34,526 nt of DNA, from contig QKDR01000103.1 of the NCBI GenBank assembly GCA_003252515.1, positions 1 to 34,526 of the forward strand, written 5' to 3'. Both the position numbers and the translations under genes were made by a program. Below, piece by piece: positions 8,232 through 17,539 of this stretch; position 1 is the first letter of the stretch; the number at the start of each line of letters is the position of its first letter. The notes beneath the pieces were generated by a model, which worked only from the letters and a program-made list of their open reading frames with translations, ran no database searches and was not told where the DNA came from. The stretch is from Candidatus Delongbacteria bacterium. Lineage in GTDB: Bacteria; UBA4055.

Positions 8232-11200
8232 TCAGTTTCTGAATAAGGCACCAAATCTCAGCCTTACTCTTTCGAAAAACGCGTACATTACGGGAAGTAC
8301 TGTAAGTACAAAGAAAGTCGATGCCGAGAGACCTCCTATGGTCGTTATTGAAAAAGAATACCAGAAGTTCTTTTCGGCGTCAGAGTTGATAATCAGCGGA
8401 AGTACACCTAGAATAGTTGTTATTGATGTCATCAGGACTGGTCTGATCCTTTCGATCGTGCCTGAAATAATGGCATTCATCAGGTTGAGACCGATATGCC
8501 GCTTGGAATTTATATGATGTATGAGTATTATTGAATTATTTACGACTATCCCTTCCAGAAGGATCACGCCCATGTATGAATCTTCATTGAAAAGCTCACC
8601 TAGCCCGAAAAAGATCAGAAAAACACCTGTAAGACTTAAAGGAATACTCAGTATTATAACGAAAGGATGTAGCAGGGACTCAAACAAAGCTGAAGTTACC
8701 ATGAAAACCAATGCAACAGCCAGCATGATCAGCCACATGATCTCCTTCTTTTCCTCTTCGGTCATATAAGTTTCATCCTGTTCATCGAACCTGTAACCCA
8801 TCGGAAGAGGGTATGTTTCTTTAACTGTATTCATGAATTCACTGGTCTGCTTGGTCGAGGCGTTGTAATCGTATCTGATATATCTGGTATAGCTCTGGTC
8901 TTCCTTTGAAATGCTGTTCATTACAGGCTCTTTAGTTATCTGCGCCACTTCTTTTATTCTGAATTCCGAAGATCCTGATTTAATCACTTTGTCCATAAGC
9001 TGGCGTACATTAAAATCTTTATAATCGGAATATTTAACGCTCATTTCGATCTCTTCACCGCCGAAGAACACATTCGTTCCGGCTCCTCCCGTAGACGATC
9101 TTATTTCTCTGACGAGATCGGTAACAGATACGTAGTATGAAGCTAGTTTTTTTCTGTCTATTTTGATCGTATAATTAAACAGATCCGAAGAATTCCACCA
9201 TCTGCCCGTACCTGAAATATCGACATCTGATATTCTCGGATTGTCCTTAAGATACCGTTCGAGTTTTTCCGCTTCTGTTTTCAGACCCTCGTAATCGAAT
9301 CCTTTCATTAGTATAGTTGAATTATACGATTTTGAAGTAGTTCCGCCTGATCTGTACCCTCCCGACTGATTCAGCGGGTTGTATATAGAGATGAAAGGTC
9401 CTGAGAAATTAACTGCCATGGATACGAGTTCGTTCTCCATCTCGAAAGGAGCGGTGGAATAATACTGTTCATCCGTATACAATATCTGAACGTATGACAT
9501 TGACGGAGAAACAGTTGTGGTGAACTTGTCATAGCCGCCTGTCTGAATAATTCTTTCCTCGAACTTTTTGATAATATCGTCGCTCATGTCTATTGTTGAC
9601 CCTACAGGCATGGAAATATAAACCCTGACAGTATTTTCGACATTCCAGCTGAACCTCCTGCCTTTATCAACATAGCTGTCGAACAGAAAATATGAAACAT
9701 AAAAAACAAGTCCTGTTATGATCAGAACTACCTTTCTGTTATTAATGAAGAATTTCAAAAACCTGCTGTATCCCGCGAACTCTCTGAGATCATCTCCGGC
9801 TATTGCATTTCTGTATTTCTCGGTCAGGAAGAGTCCCGTAAGAATGGGAGTAAATGTAATTGACACAAAAAATGAGGATAACAGGCTTACACCGACTGCA
9901 ATTGCCATAGGTATCCAATACAGCCTTCTCTCACCGGACATGTAAAGGAACGGAATGAAAACTACCACCGTCGTTAGGGTTGAGCTTAGCACAGGCATAA
10001 TCACTTCTCTGGTTCCATCCACTGTTGCTCTGAACCTTTCCAACCCGTGATTGTAAAGTCTGACTATATTTTCAAGCACTACGACCGAGTTGTCTACAAG
10101 CAGACCGAAACTGAGCACAAGTCCCGAAAGTGTTACAATATTGAGAGTAAAATCAAAGAAATAAAGGACAAATCCGCTTGTAAGAAGACTCACGCCTACG
10201 GAAAGAACTATCACGACAGACAGTTTAACGTTCTTGAGAAAAAAAAGCAGAACAAGCATAATAACGATCAGGCTAAGCAGTCCTCTGAACTTAATATCTC
10301 CCAGTTCTTCTCTTATTGATTCAGTTGAATCAAGTTTTATCTCTGATCTAAGTTCATATCTGGAATGATCATTAATAAATTTATCAACCGCCTCGTAAAC
10401 TTTATCGCAGGTAGAGATCGCATTAGCTCCCGGTTCTTTAAAAACCGATATATCAACAGATTCTCTTCCGTTTATTCTCTGAATGCTGGTATGTTCCTTG
10501 TTCGCAATTGATATCTCGGATACATCTTTTATCCTGATGGGAACGCCGTTGCTGTATTTTAGAACTATATTCCCGATCTGCTCTGCACTTGTAAGTTCAT
10601 TGTCAATATCAACAGTAAACTGAAGCCCGGCGTCATCACGCACTTCTCCCGCATTAATAAGATTCCCGTACTGATACAGTTTGCTGAAATGAGAAATATT
10701 AATACCGTAGAATTCCGCCTTGTTTCTGTCAAGAAGTATTCTGAGCTCGTTCTTCGGGATGCCTGATATCTCGACCGAATTCACTCCCTCGATCGAAGTA
10801 AGTACATGCTCAAGATCGTTTTCGATGATAAGCCCCAGTTCCTCCAGACTGATATGACCAAATATATTGTAACTGATGAGCTCCCTGCTTTCATCTGCTT
10901 CCTCTCTGGGTACGTATTTCCTGATATAGACTCTGTTTCTGACGGCTTCAGGAAGATCTTTTTTTACCTGAAAAAGCTTTTCATTCAACGCAAGGTACGC
11001 GAAATTCATGTCCGTATCCATTTTATACTCGATCGAGATCGAACCGTATGAACTTCTGGACTCGGAACTAACTTTATAAATATTTTCAAGAGTATAGATC
11101 TCGGCTTCAATAACACTGATGACCTTTTTTTCAATTGTTTCTGGTGATACGTTCGTCCAGGACACGCTTACAATAAGCTGGGGATATTCCGTATCGGGTT

Positions 11201-11303
11201 TAAGCTCGAGCGGTATCAGATTGAATGCTATTATTCCGAGTATGAACATGCTGGCGAAGAACATGAGGATGGTAACTGGTCTTGAAAGGATCTTCTCGAA
11301 CAT
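8232..11303 (-). CDS. RND efflux transporter permease subunit (second of tandem pair)
   Basis: This 1023-residue inner membrane proton-driven transporter of the AcrB/HAE-1 type has the family's usual length. TM1 follows ILSRPVTILMFF at residues 5-16. TM2-TM4 are near 341-412, with the TM4 proton-relay site reading LLVDNSVVVLENI (Asp404, Asn405), so the second of the two AcrB aspartates is Asn. In TM10 the position of AcrB Lys940 is Asn922 (GIVVNNSIILI). Both substitutions are common in HAE-1 proteins outside the proteobacterial AcrB group. Two large periplasmic loops follow TM1 and TM7. The ATG directly follows the stop of the first permease gene (TAAATG), with an AGAGGA Shine-Dalgarno, so the two are co-translated. 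The substrate is unknown. Confidence 0.93.
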   Translation of the reverse strand: MFEKILSRPVTILMFFASMFILGIIAFNLIPLELKPDTEYPQLIVSVSWTNVSPETIEKKVISVIEAEIYTLENIYKVSSESRSSYGSISIEYKMDTDMNFAYLALNEKLFQVKKDLPEAVRNRVYIRKYVPREEADESRELISYNIFGHISLEELGLIIENDLEHVLTSIEGVNSVEISGIPKNELRILLDRNKAEFYGINISHFSKLYQYGNLINAGEVRDDAGLQFTVDIDNELTSAEQIGNIVLKYSNGVPIRIKDVSEISIANKEHTSIQRINGRESVDISVFKEPGANAISTCDKVYEAVDKFINDHSRYELRSEIKLDSTESIREELGDIKFRGLLSLIVIMLVLLFFLKNVKLSVVIVLSVGVSLLTSGFVLYFFDFTLNIVTLSGLVLSFGLLVDNSVVVLENIVRLYNHGLERFRATVDGTREVIMPVLSSTLTTVVVFIPFLYMSGERRLYWIPMAIAVGVSLLSSFFVSITFTPILTGLFLTEKYRNAIAGDDLREFAGYSRFLKFFINNRKVVLIITGLVFYVSYFLFDSYVDKGRRFSWNVENTVRVYISMPVGSTIDMSDDIIKKFEERIIQTGGYDKFTTTVSPSMSYVQILYTDEQYYSTAPFEMENELVSMAVNFSGPFISIYNPLNQSGGYRSGGTTSKSYNSTILMKGFDYEGLKTEAEKLERYLKDNPRISDVDISGTGRWWNSSDLFNYTIKIDRKKLASYYVSVTDLVREIRSSTGGAGTNVFFGGEEIEMSVKYSDYKDFNVRQLMDKVIKSGSSEFRIKEVAQITKEPVMNSISKEDQSYTRYIRYDYNASTKQTSEFMNTVKETYPLPMGYRFDEQDETYMTEEEKKEIMWLIMLAVALVFMVTSALFESLLHPFVIILSIPLSLTGVFLIFFGLGELFNEDSYMGVILLEGIVVNNSIILIHHINSKRHIGLNLMNAIISGTIERIRPVLMTSITTILGVLPLIINSDAEKNFWYSFSITTIGGLSASTFFVLTVLPVMYAFFERVRLRFGALFRN

Positions 11304-14300
11304 TTATTTCCTCTTGAAAGCTTCATATATTACCGGAAGAATCACCAGCGTAAGAAGGGTTGCGAATGACAGACCGAAAATAACTGTCACAGCCAGTGGT
11401 TTTCTAAGTTCAGACGATCCTCCGTATGAAATTGCCATAGGTATCATTCCGAATACGGTTGTTATTGTTGTCATCAGTATCGGTCTTAATCTCTTTCTGC
11501 TTGCATCGTATATAGCTTCCCTTATACTCATTCCTGCCCTTACGGTATTCTCTATAAAGTCTATTTTAACTATAGCGTCGTTAACAACAATCCCTATCAG
11601 CATTATCATACCTATACCCGACAGAATATTTATTGTCTGTCCGGTAATAAAAAGCCCGAGTGCCACTCCGATAAAAGCGAAAGGAACGCTCAAAACTATA
11701 ATGAACGGACTCAATAATGATTCGAACTGGGAAGCGAGTACCATATAGACCAGCACAAAAGAAAGCAGAAACATGAAAATTATCTGTACCATAGATTTCT
11801 GCATTTCCTCGTTTTGACCGCCCACCTCTATTCTCATACCTCTGTACAGATCGATTTTATCTATTTCTTCCTTAACTTTCTTAACCGCCTGATCAAGTCT
11901 GCCCGTAGTAAGATTGGCGGTCACGGTTATTACTCTGCCCTGACTCTGATGTCTGACCGATTCGGGTCCGCTGTAGTAATTAACATTGATCAGCGAACTC
12001 ACCGGATAGGATTTCCCCGATTTTTTATAGACAGTACTTACAATATTTTTAATATCTTCGTTAAAACTCTCGCTTGTTCCCACAATTATATCGACCGTTT
12101 TATTATTTTCAGTAATCTGGGTTGCGGTTTCACCTTTTACTGACGCCGTTATGAACGATGATATCTCAGATTCGGTCAGATTGTTTTCTTCAAGAAAAGT
12201 ATCGTTGAAATCTATTATGATCTGCGGTTTGCTGCCGCTGAAATCTGACTTGATCTCCGAAAGCAATCCTGTGCTTTTCATTGCAGAAGAAACCTTATCC
12301 GATATTTCTTTAAGATCGGAAAGTTCATTCCCGAATATTTTAACACTCAGATCGCCTTCCTCGCTCTGGAGCATATCACCCAACACCGACACATCTGTGT
12401 TGAAGTTTATTTTAAGGTTTATATCCTTTTTAAGATTATACTCCGCTATGTCTTTTCTTAACGCATTGATAAACTCATCGGTAGTAACTTTATCTTCCAG
12501 CTTAACCTGAAGATCGCCCTTGTATACAGTTGCGCCGGTCAGCAGCGATTTTTCATCCGAGATCCCGCCGGTCGCGAAAACTGATACTGCACCTTCTTTC
12601 GACAGTATCATCTGCTCAAAATCCCTGATCACACTCTCGGTAGTCCAGATGCTCGTTCCGGGATTAAGCTCAACAGAAAGGATGAATTCCTTCCCGTCAA
12701 CTTCAGGCATCACTCTTTTTTCTGTCTCAACCAGTATCAGTCCCGAGAGCAAGAATGCCAGTATCGAAAATGTGAATGTTTTCGTTTTATGATCAAGCGC
12801 GTAAGTCAGTACCGAATGGTATTTATTTTCAAAATATGAATAGGACGAATCAAAAGCTTTAAGAAGCGGTCTGGATACAAATTTAATAAACGAAACGAAT
12901 AATTTGAAATAGAACACAAACAGACCGGCAAAGAAACTGAAAATAATCCTGAAGAACGCCCTGATGTTTCTTCTGATACCCTCAATCTGGAAAATTTCCG
13001 AAGCCATTTCTTTTGTAAATCCGTAAAATTTTCTGTTGTTAAGCAGGCCGAACAGATTGATGAAAAATGTTATTCCGCCCAGAATATAAGCGTAAAGCAT
13101 AAAGGTTTTCGTGCTCAACTCTTCTTCGTAAGGCTGAAACATTTCATTGATAAAAGATGATATATCATAGAGCAAACTTTCAAATCCGTTAAGGAAATCC
13201 AGGCCGGTAGCGGCAATAAGCGCATGAACCGGTTCAAAATAATCGATCTTAGCTATGTATGCCGACGGAATAGTCAGAAGCAGAAGGACAGTGAACCAGA
13301 CAATATTTACAATAACTGTCCTGACAACGGCTTTCTTAGGAAGATCCGTGTTCTTTCTGTTGAAGATCAGAAATTCGAAAGTTTTAACGAACGGATCCGT
13401 CAGTACCGCAAGAAAAAGAATGTAAACGAATGCGGACTCGTCAATCGGGATCTTGCTGAGCATTATGATACCGAAGTACGCGAGTGTCAGAACGGTCCAG
13501 TAGATGCCGGTCTTAAATATCGGACCGTTATCTTCCTTTATACTATCGTCAGAAGTTTCAGCCTTTTTATTCTCGATACTGAACTTTTTGTACAGTACGG
13601 GAACCAAAGTGACGGAAACGAAAAGAGAACTTACGAGGGCAAAAGCGACCGATACAGACTGATCTTTGAAAAGTTCACCCGCTACACCGGATACGAACAC
13701 GACCGGCATAAATACAATAATGGTTGTGAAAGTCGATGCGGAAACCGGCAGAATAACTTCTTTTACCCCCATCCAGCATGCCGTAAATATATCGGCTGTC
13801 TCCCTTTTCTTCCTGTCGATATTCTCCAGCACGACGATTGAATTGTCCACAAGCATTCCTATACCCAGAGCGAACCCCGACAGTGACATCAGGTTAAGTG
13901 ATATCCCTGAAAAATAAAGCAAGGTGAAAGTAGAGAATATACTTATCGGCATTGCAAGAGCTATATTGAACGGCGACCTGAATTCGCGGAGGAAAAGAAA
14001 AAGCGTTAAAAACGACAGTATTCCGCCCAAAAGGATCGCCTGTACGACATTGTTGATGGAGTCGGTTATAAATTCCGACTGGTCGTAAACTGTGTTTATA
14101 TTGACGTCAAGAGTAGTGTTAAGTTCGTCAGTGATCTCTTTTACTAGCTTGACGACCGTTACAGCGTTAGCGTCTCCGTCCTTTCTGATGAGAATGGCGG
14201 TCGATGCGGCGGCGTTGAATCTGGTGAACGATCTCTTTTCCTTTGTCCGGTAGCTGACTTCGGCCACATCTTTAAGATAGATATTTCTCTTGTTATCGAG

Positions 14301-15032
14301 TTGTTTTACGAGCGTATTCTCAATATCCGCAAGGTTCTCGAACTCTGAAGAGATGACGAGATCGTAGATGTAGACGTCGTCCTTGACCGTGCCGCCGGGA
14401 GAATTTGTACTGGCTGATCTGACGGCGCTGATAACTGTATTGAATGATATCCCGTAAGTATTGAGCTTGTCGATGTCGGCCTCGATCCTGATCTCGTTCT
14501 CCTCACCGCCGATAACGTCCGCCATCGCGACGCCCTCAATCTGTTCGATCCTCTTTTTTATTATATGTTCGGAGATGTCGCGTACGGTCTTCTGGTCGTT
14601 TCCCGATATTGAAAGTATCATTATCGGCTTTGCGGCGGGGTCGACCCTTAAAATGTTGGGGCGTCCGGCCGTATCGGGCAGTGTGGCGGCATCTAGCTTT
14701 TCTCTCAGATAGAGTACCGCGAAATCCATGTCGGTTCCCCATGTGAAATCAATTGTGATCAGTGAGATAGATTCCTTAGATTCGGACTTAATGCTGATTA
14801 TATCCTTAAGACCGGCGATCGAATTTTCCAGAGGCTCCGTAACCAGTCTTTCGACCTGTTCCGGAGAACTGCCTTCAAGCTCCGTCCAAACCGTAAGTGA
14901 AGGATATTTTATGTCTGGAAGAAGATTGACCGGAAGTTTCTTGTATGAAATTATGCCGAACAGAGTTACGGCTGTAAATACCATAATAACTGTTATCGGT
15001 CTTGAAAGGATCGTTTTAAGCATATTATTCAT
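11304..15032 (-). CDS. RND efflux transporter permease subunit with extra membrane insertion
   Basis: This 1242-residue AcrB/HAE-1 type permease is about 200 residues longer than usual. TM1 follows ILSRPITVIMVF (8-19); TM4 holds GMLVDNSIVVLENI with Asp396 and Asn397; the TM10 segment is GIVVNDAIVKIDFI, with Asn1151 at the AcrB Lys940 position and a Lys at 1156. The extra length lies between TM6 (ends near 483) and TM7 (starts near 751). It includes about five hydrophobic stretches near 510-527, 533-549, 568-588, 642-664 and 692-715. The chosen ATG overlaps the adaptor gene by 8 bases. An ATG three codons later (15021-15023) would start just past the adaptor stop and is equally plausible. No strong Shine-Dalgarno is visible, so coupling to the adaptor is likely. 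Confidence 0.9.
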   Translation of the reverse strand: MNNMLKTILSRPITVIMVFTAVTLFGIISYKKLPVNLLPDIKYPSLTVWTELEGSSPEQVERLVTEPLENSIAGLKDIISIKSESKESISLITIDFTWGTDMDFAVLYLREKLDAATLPDTAGRPNILRVDPAAKPIMILSISGNDQKTVRDISEHIIKKRIEQIEGVAMADVIGGEENEIRIEADIDKLNTYGISFNTVISAVRSASTNSPGGTVKDDVYIYDLVISSEFENLADIENTLVKQLDNKRNIYLKDVAEVSYRTKEKRSFTRFNAAASTAILIRKDGDANAVTVVKLVKEITDELNTTLDVNINTVYDQSEFITDSINNVVQAILLGGILSFLTLFLFLREFRSPFNIALAMPISIFSTFTLLYFSGISLNLMSLSGFALGIGMLVDNSIVVLENIDRKKRETADIFTACWMGVKEVILPVSASTFTTIIVFMPVVFVSGVAGELFKDQSVSVAFALVSSLFVSVTLVPVLYKKFSIENKKAETSDDSIKEDNGPIFKTGIYWTVLTLAYFGIIMLSKIPIDESAFVYILFLAVLTDPFVKTFEFLIFNRKNTDLPKKAVVRTVIVNIVWFTVLLLLTIPSAYIAKIDYFEPVHALIAATGLDFLNGFESLLYDISSFINEMFQPYEEELSTKTFMLYAYILGGITFFINLFGLLNNRKFYGFTKEMASEIFQIEGIRRNIRAFFRIIFSFFAGLFVFYFKLFVSFIKFVSRPLLKAFDSSYSYFENKYHSVLTYALDHKTKTFTFSILAFLLSGLILVETEKRVMPEVDGKEFILSVELNPGTSIWTTESVIRDFEQMILSKEGAVSVFATGGISDEKSLLTGATVYKGDLQVKLEDKVTTDEFINALRKDIAEYNLKKDINLKINFNTDVSVLGDMLQSEEGDLSVKIFGNELSDLKEISDKVSSAMKSTGLLSEIKSDFSGSKPQIIIDFNDTFLEENNLTESEISSFITASVKGETATQITENNKTVDIIVGTSESFNEDIKNIVSTVYKKSGKSYPVSSLINVNYYSGPESVRHQSQGRVITVTANLTTGRLDQAVKKVKEEIDKIDLYRGMRIEVGGQNEEMQKSMVQIIFMFLLSFVLVYMVLASQFESLLSPFIIVLSVPFAFIGVALGLFITGQTINILSGIGMIMLIGIVVNDAIVKIDFIENTVRAGMSIREAIYDASRKRLRPILMTTITTVFGMIPMAISYGGSSELRKPLAVTVIFGLSFATLLTLVILPVIYEAFKRK

Positions 15033-16245
15033 CCGTGACTATTATATCGGCATCGTGCGCTAAAGTATAGTTGTTTGTAACAATGACCCTGTCCCCGAGT
15101 TTTATCTTCTGATCATCCTTGTCCAGAATGATCTCAGTAAGATCGGGATTAGACAATCCTGTATTGACATAGACCCATTTTGCCTTATCGTCCCTCGCGA
15201 TGAAAACGAGCTTTCTGTTGTCTCTTGTAAGTACCGCCTCGTTTGGAACTACGACTTTGTTATTATAAACTCTGCCTTCTATCCTGACATTTCCGCTCAT
15301 TCCTGATTTGATCAGAAGATCCCTGTTGGATATCCTGACCTGCGCCATACCTGTCCCTGTAGCTTTGTCAACGACAGGGCTGATGCTTTTTATCGTACCT
15401 GTAAATAAAGTATCTTTCATTGCCTCGAATCTGACCTGAACTTCCCTGCCTTCTTTAAGTTGAGATATCTCGCTTTCGAGCACAGGTATTTCCATTATAA
15501 CGGTACCATAATCGACTATGCTCATTGATATAGTGCCGGAATTAACATACTGACCGACCACAATATCAAGATCGGCTACATAACCGTCAAGATTAGCCTT
15601 AACAACAGTATAATCGAGATCTAGTTTCGCTTTCTTATAGCTTATCATAGCCTGCGTCAAACCGGTCGAAGATTTCAACACATCGATATTGCCGCCTTTG
15701 TTGAAAATATATTCTATCTCAAGATCAAGTTTTTTATTCTCATACTCATCAGCTGTTATCTGTCCTTCTTTCCTTAACTCGTCCAGTTTTTTCAATTCAT
15801 TGTCAAGTTTCTGCATATTCCCGGTCTGGTCCGATTCAACTATCTCGTTCTTTCTTATTCCGTACTCGATCTTAGCTTTTAAGAGATTGTCCTGTGCGCT
15901 CTGAAAATTAAGCTCATACTGTTCGTTGTCGATCGTAAACAGTATATCTCCTTTTTTTACGAATGAATTTTCGGTCACATGGATCTTTGTCACGAACCCC
16001 GATATCTGGGGATATATGTCCACCGTTCTTTCGGCCTTAGCGGTACCGGTCGTGTTTATATACATGATAAGAGGAGCCTTTTTCAGTTCTACAGTCTTGA
16101 CTTTTACGAACGACTTCTTCGATTCTGTCTGATTCTTCAGATCCTTAAGCTTTTCCTCATCTTTCTTAGATTCAGGCTTGAAAACTATTACTGAAATTAC
16201 TGAAATTAAAATTATCGTAAAACCTATGTATATCTTGTTCTTCAC
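15025..16245 (-). CDS. RND efflux periplasmic adaptor subunit (membrane fusion protein)
   Basis: This 406-residue HlyD/AcrA-type adaptor links the permeases to the outer membrane channel. It has an N-terminal membrane anchor (about residues 5-23) and no lipobox cysteine. The lipoyl half-motif is VDIYPQISGFVTKIHV, followed by GDILFTIDNEQYELNFQSAQ. A lysine- and glutamate-rich helical hairpin comes next, then the second lipoyl half (VKANLDGYVADLDIVVGQYV), and then beta-barrel and membrane-proximal domains (GMSGNVRIEGRVYNNKVVVP). The start is a GTG at 16243-16245 that overlaps the TolC-like gene's TGA as GTGA. One adaptor serves both permease genes that follow, since no second adaptor gene is present in the operon. 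Confidence 0.93.
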   Translation of the reverse strand: MKNKIYIGFTIILISVISVIVFKPESKKDEEKLKDLKNQTESKKSFVKVKTVELKKAPLIMYINTTGTAKAERTVDIYPQISGFVTKIHVTENSFVKKGDILFTIDNEQYELNFQSAQDNLLKAKIEYGIRKNEIVESDQTGNMQKLDNELKKLDELRKEGQITADEYENKKLDLEIEYIFNKGGNIDVLKSSTGLTQAMISYKKAKLDLDYTVVKANLDGYVADLDIVVGQYVNSGTISMSIVDYGTVIMEIPVLESEISQLKEGREVQVRFEAMKDTLFTGTIKSISPVVDKATGTGMAQVRISNRDLLIKSGMSGNVRIEGRVYNNKVVVPNEAVLTRDNRKLVFIARDDKAKWVYVNTGLSNPDLTEIILDKDDQKIKLGDRVIVTNNYTLAHDADIIVTDE

Positions 16246-17486
16246 AGTTTTCTCCCCAGAGAGTTATACAGATCGTATTTCGTTAAAATTAAATTGTACT
16301 GATAGCTGATCTCGCTGTATCTTGCCTGAATATAGTCGTTCCTTGCCTGCAGGTAATCGGTGGCGGATTTGTTGCCTATGAAGAACAATTTGTCGGCAAG
16401 ATCGAGGTTCTCCTGCGCCAGCTCGACGTGCTTCTTAGCCAGTTCCAGGTTGTTCTTCTGGTTGTCCAGCTCAATAAGCTTAAGCCTGATCTCGTTCTTT
16501 ACCGATTCCGTTCTGCTGTCGAACTGAAGCCTGCTCTTAGTCACTTCGACCTTTTCCTTGTCTATCCCGTTCAGCCCCGAGTAAGTCAGGTTCAGCGCAA
16601 GCCCGACTTTCGCGACGATCCCGTCGCTGCTGTATGAGTAAAGATCGTCGTTGAAATCATCGTGCTTATTGTATTCATAGTTGACCGAGGCCGAAAGCGA
16701 CGGCAGATAATTGTCGTACTGTATTTTCAGCGACAGCATGCTCTGATCTAAAGAATTCTTCATCATTTTCATGTCGGGACGGTTGTCCACGGCCTCGTTT
16801 ATAAGATCGTCTTCTTTAAATTCGATATTCTCCGGGCCATCCTTCATCGTGAAAGTCAGGTTCAGAGAATCAGGAGTAAGATCGGCGTTCATATAAAATA
16901 TCAGGTTCTGCTTGTTCTTTTTAAGATTCGACTCCGCCGCTTTCATATCCATCTGGTCTGAAGACTTCGACACCTCAAAGCTCAACAGATCCGATCTTGA
17001 AATATTACCCATGTTGAACTTAAGCTGGGCTTCCTCGAATTTCTTGGCGCTGTATTCCGATATTTCCTTCTGCAGCTTAAGATTCTCTTCGGCGAGCAAT
17101 GTCTGGAAAAAAGAGTTTATAACATTGTATCTTACAGTGTTAAGAACGTCCGAATGATTGACTTCAGTCGTGTTCGCGGTGATTTTTGTATAACTGTAAT
17201 TGTGGAACAGGTAGGGACTGACCGTTCCGGATACTCCGGCTGAAGCCGATAAATTCGAATAGAGCTGATCGTCGTCATCGCCGTTAAGGATGTATGAACC
17301 GCTTCCCGTTACATCCCAAAATCTGTTACCCGCTCCTTTAAGACTTAATTCTGAAGAACGCAGATCCCTGTCCGATATCTTTATATCAAGATTGTTCTTC
17401 TCCGCTTCAGATATGCAGTCGTTAAGGGTCATCGTTCTGGCTGTAAGCAGGCTCGCCGTCATCAGTACTAATATTATTCTCTTCAT
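16242..17486 (-). CDS. TolC-family outer membrane efflux protein
   Basis: The family is outer membrane efflux proteins (OEP/TolC), which form the trimeric exit duct. The protein shows the two long coiled-coil repeat regions, with EISEYSAKKFEEAQLKFNMG in the first and KHVELAQENLDLADKLFFIG in the second; both end in the helical-hairpin pattern typical of TolC. An upstream ATG at 17523-17525 would add 13 charged residues ahead of the signal peptide and has no Shine-Dalgarno. The ATG at 17484-17486 gives MKRIILVLMTASLLTA, a proper signal peptide, with GGGATAAAG upstream, and is preferred (414 residues). The gene follows a propeller lipoprotein gene closely and overlaps the adaptor gene by four bases. 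Confidence 0.9.
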   Translation of the reverse strand: MKRIILVLMTASLLTARTMTLNDCISEAEKNNLDIKISDRDLRSSELSLKGAGNRFWDVTGSGSYILNGDDDDQLYSNLSASAGVSGTVSPYLFHNYSYTKITANTTEVNHSDVLNTVRYNVINSFFQTLLAEENLKLQKEISEYSAKKFEEAQLKFNMGNISRSDLLSFEVSKSSDQMDMKAAESNLKKNKQNLIFYMNADLTPDSLNLTFTMKDGPENIEFKEDDLINEAVDNRPDMKMMKNSLDQSMLSLKIQYDNYLPSLSASVNYEYNKHDDFNDDLYSYSSDGIVAKVGLALNLTYSGLNGIDKEKVEVTKSRLQFDSRTESVKNEIRLKLIELDNQKNNLELAKKHVELAQENLDLADKLFFIGNKSATDYLQARNDYIQARYSEISYQYNLILTKYDLYNSLGRKL

Positions 17487-17539
17487 CACTTTATCCCGAA
17501 ATAATTTTTTTCTGTAAACGGTCATATATATATTTTATT

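Noticed and set aside
11119-11748. 209-codon plus-strand open frame across the joint of the two RND genes
   Set aside because: Hydrophobic, low-complexity product antisense to two certain genes; explained by codon bias of transmembrane segments.
13224-13841. 205-codon plus-strand open frame inside the long RND gene
   Set aside because: It is antisense to a clear RND permease, its protein has no recognisable fold and it has no Shine-Dalgarno; it is a shadow of the coding frame.
17487-17525. 13-residue N-terminal extension of the TolC-like protein
   Set aside because: It would place charged residues before the signal peptide, and there is no Shine-Dalgarno at the upstream ATG.
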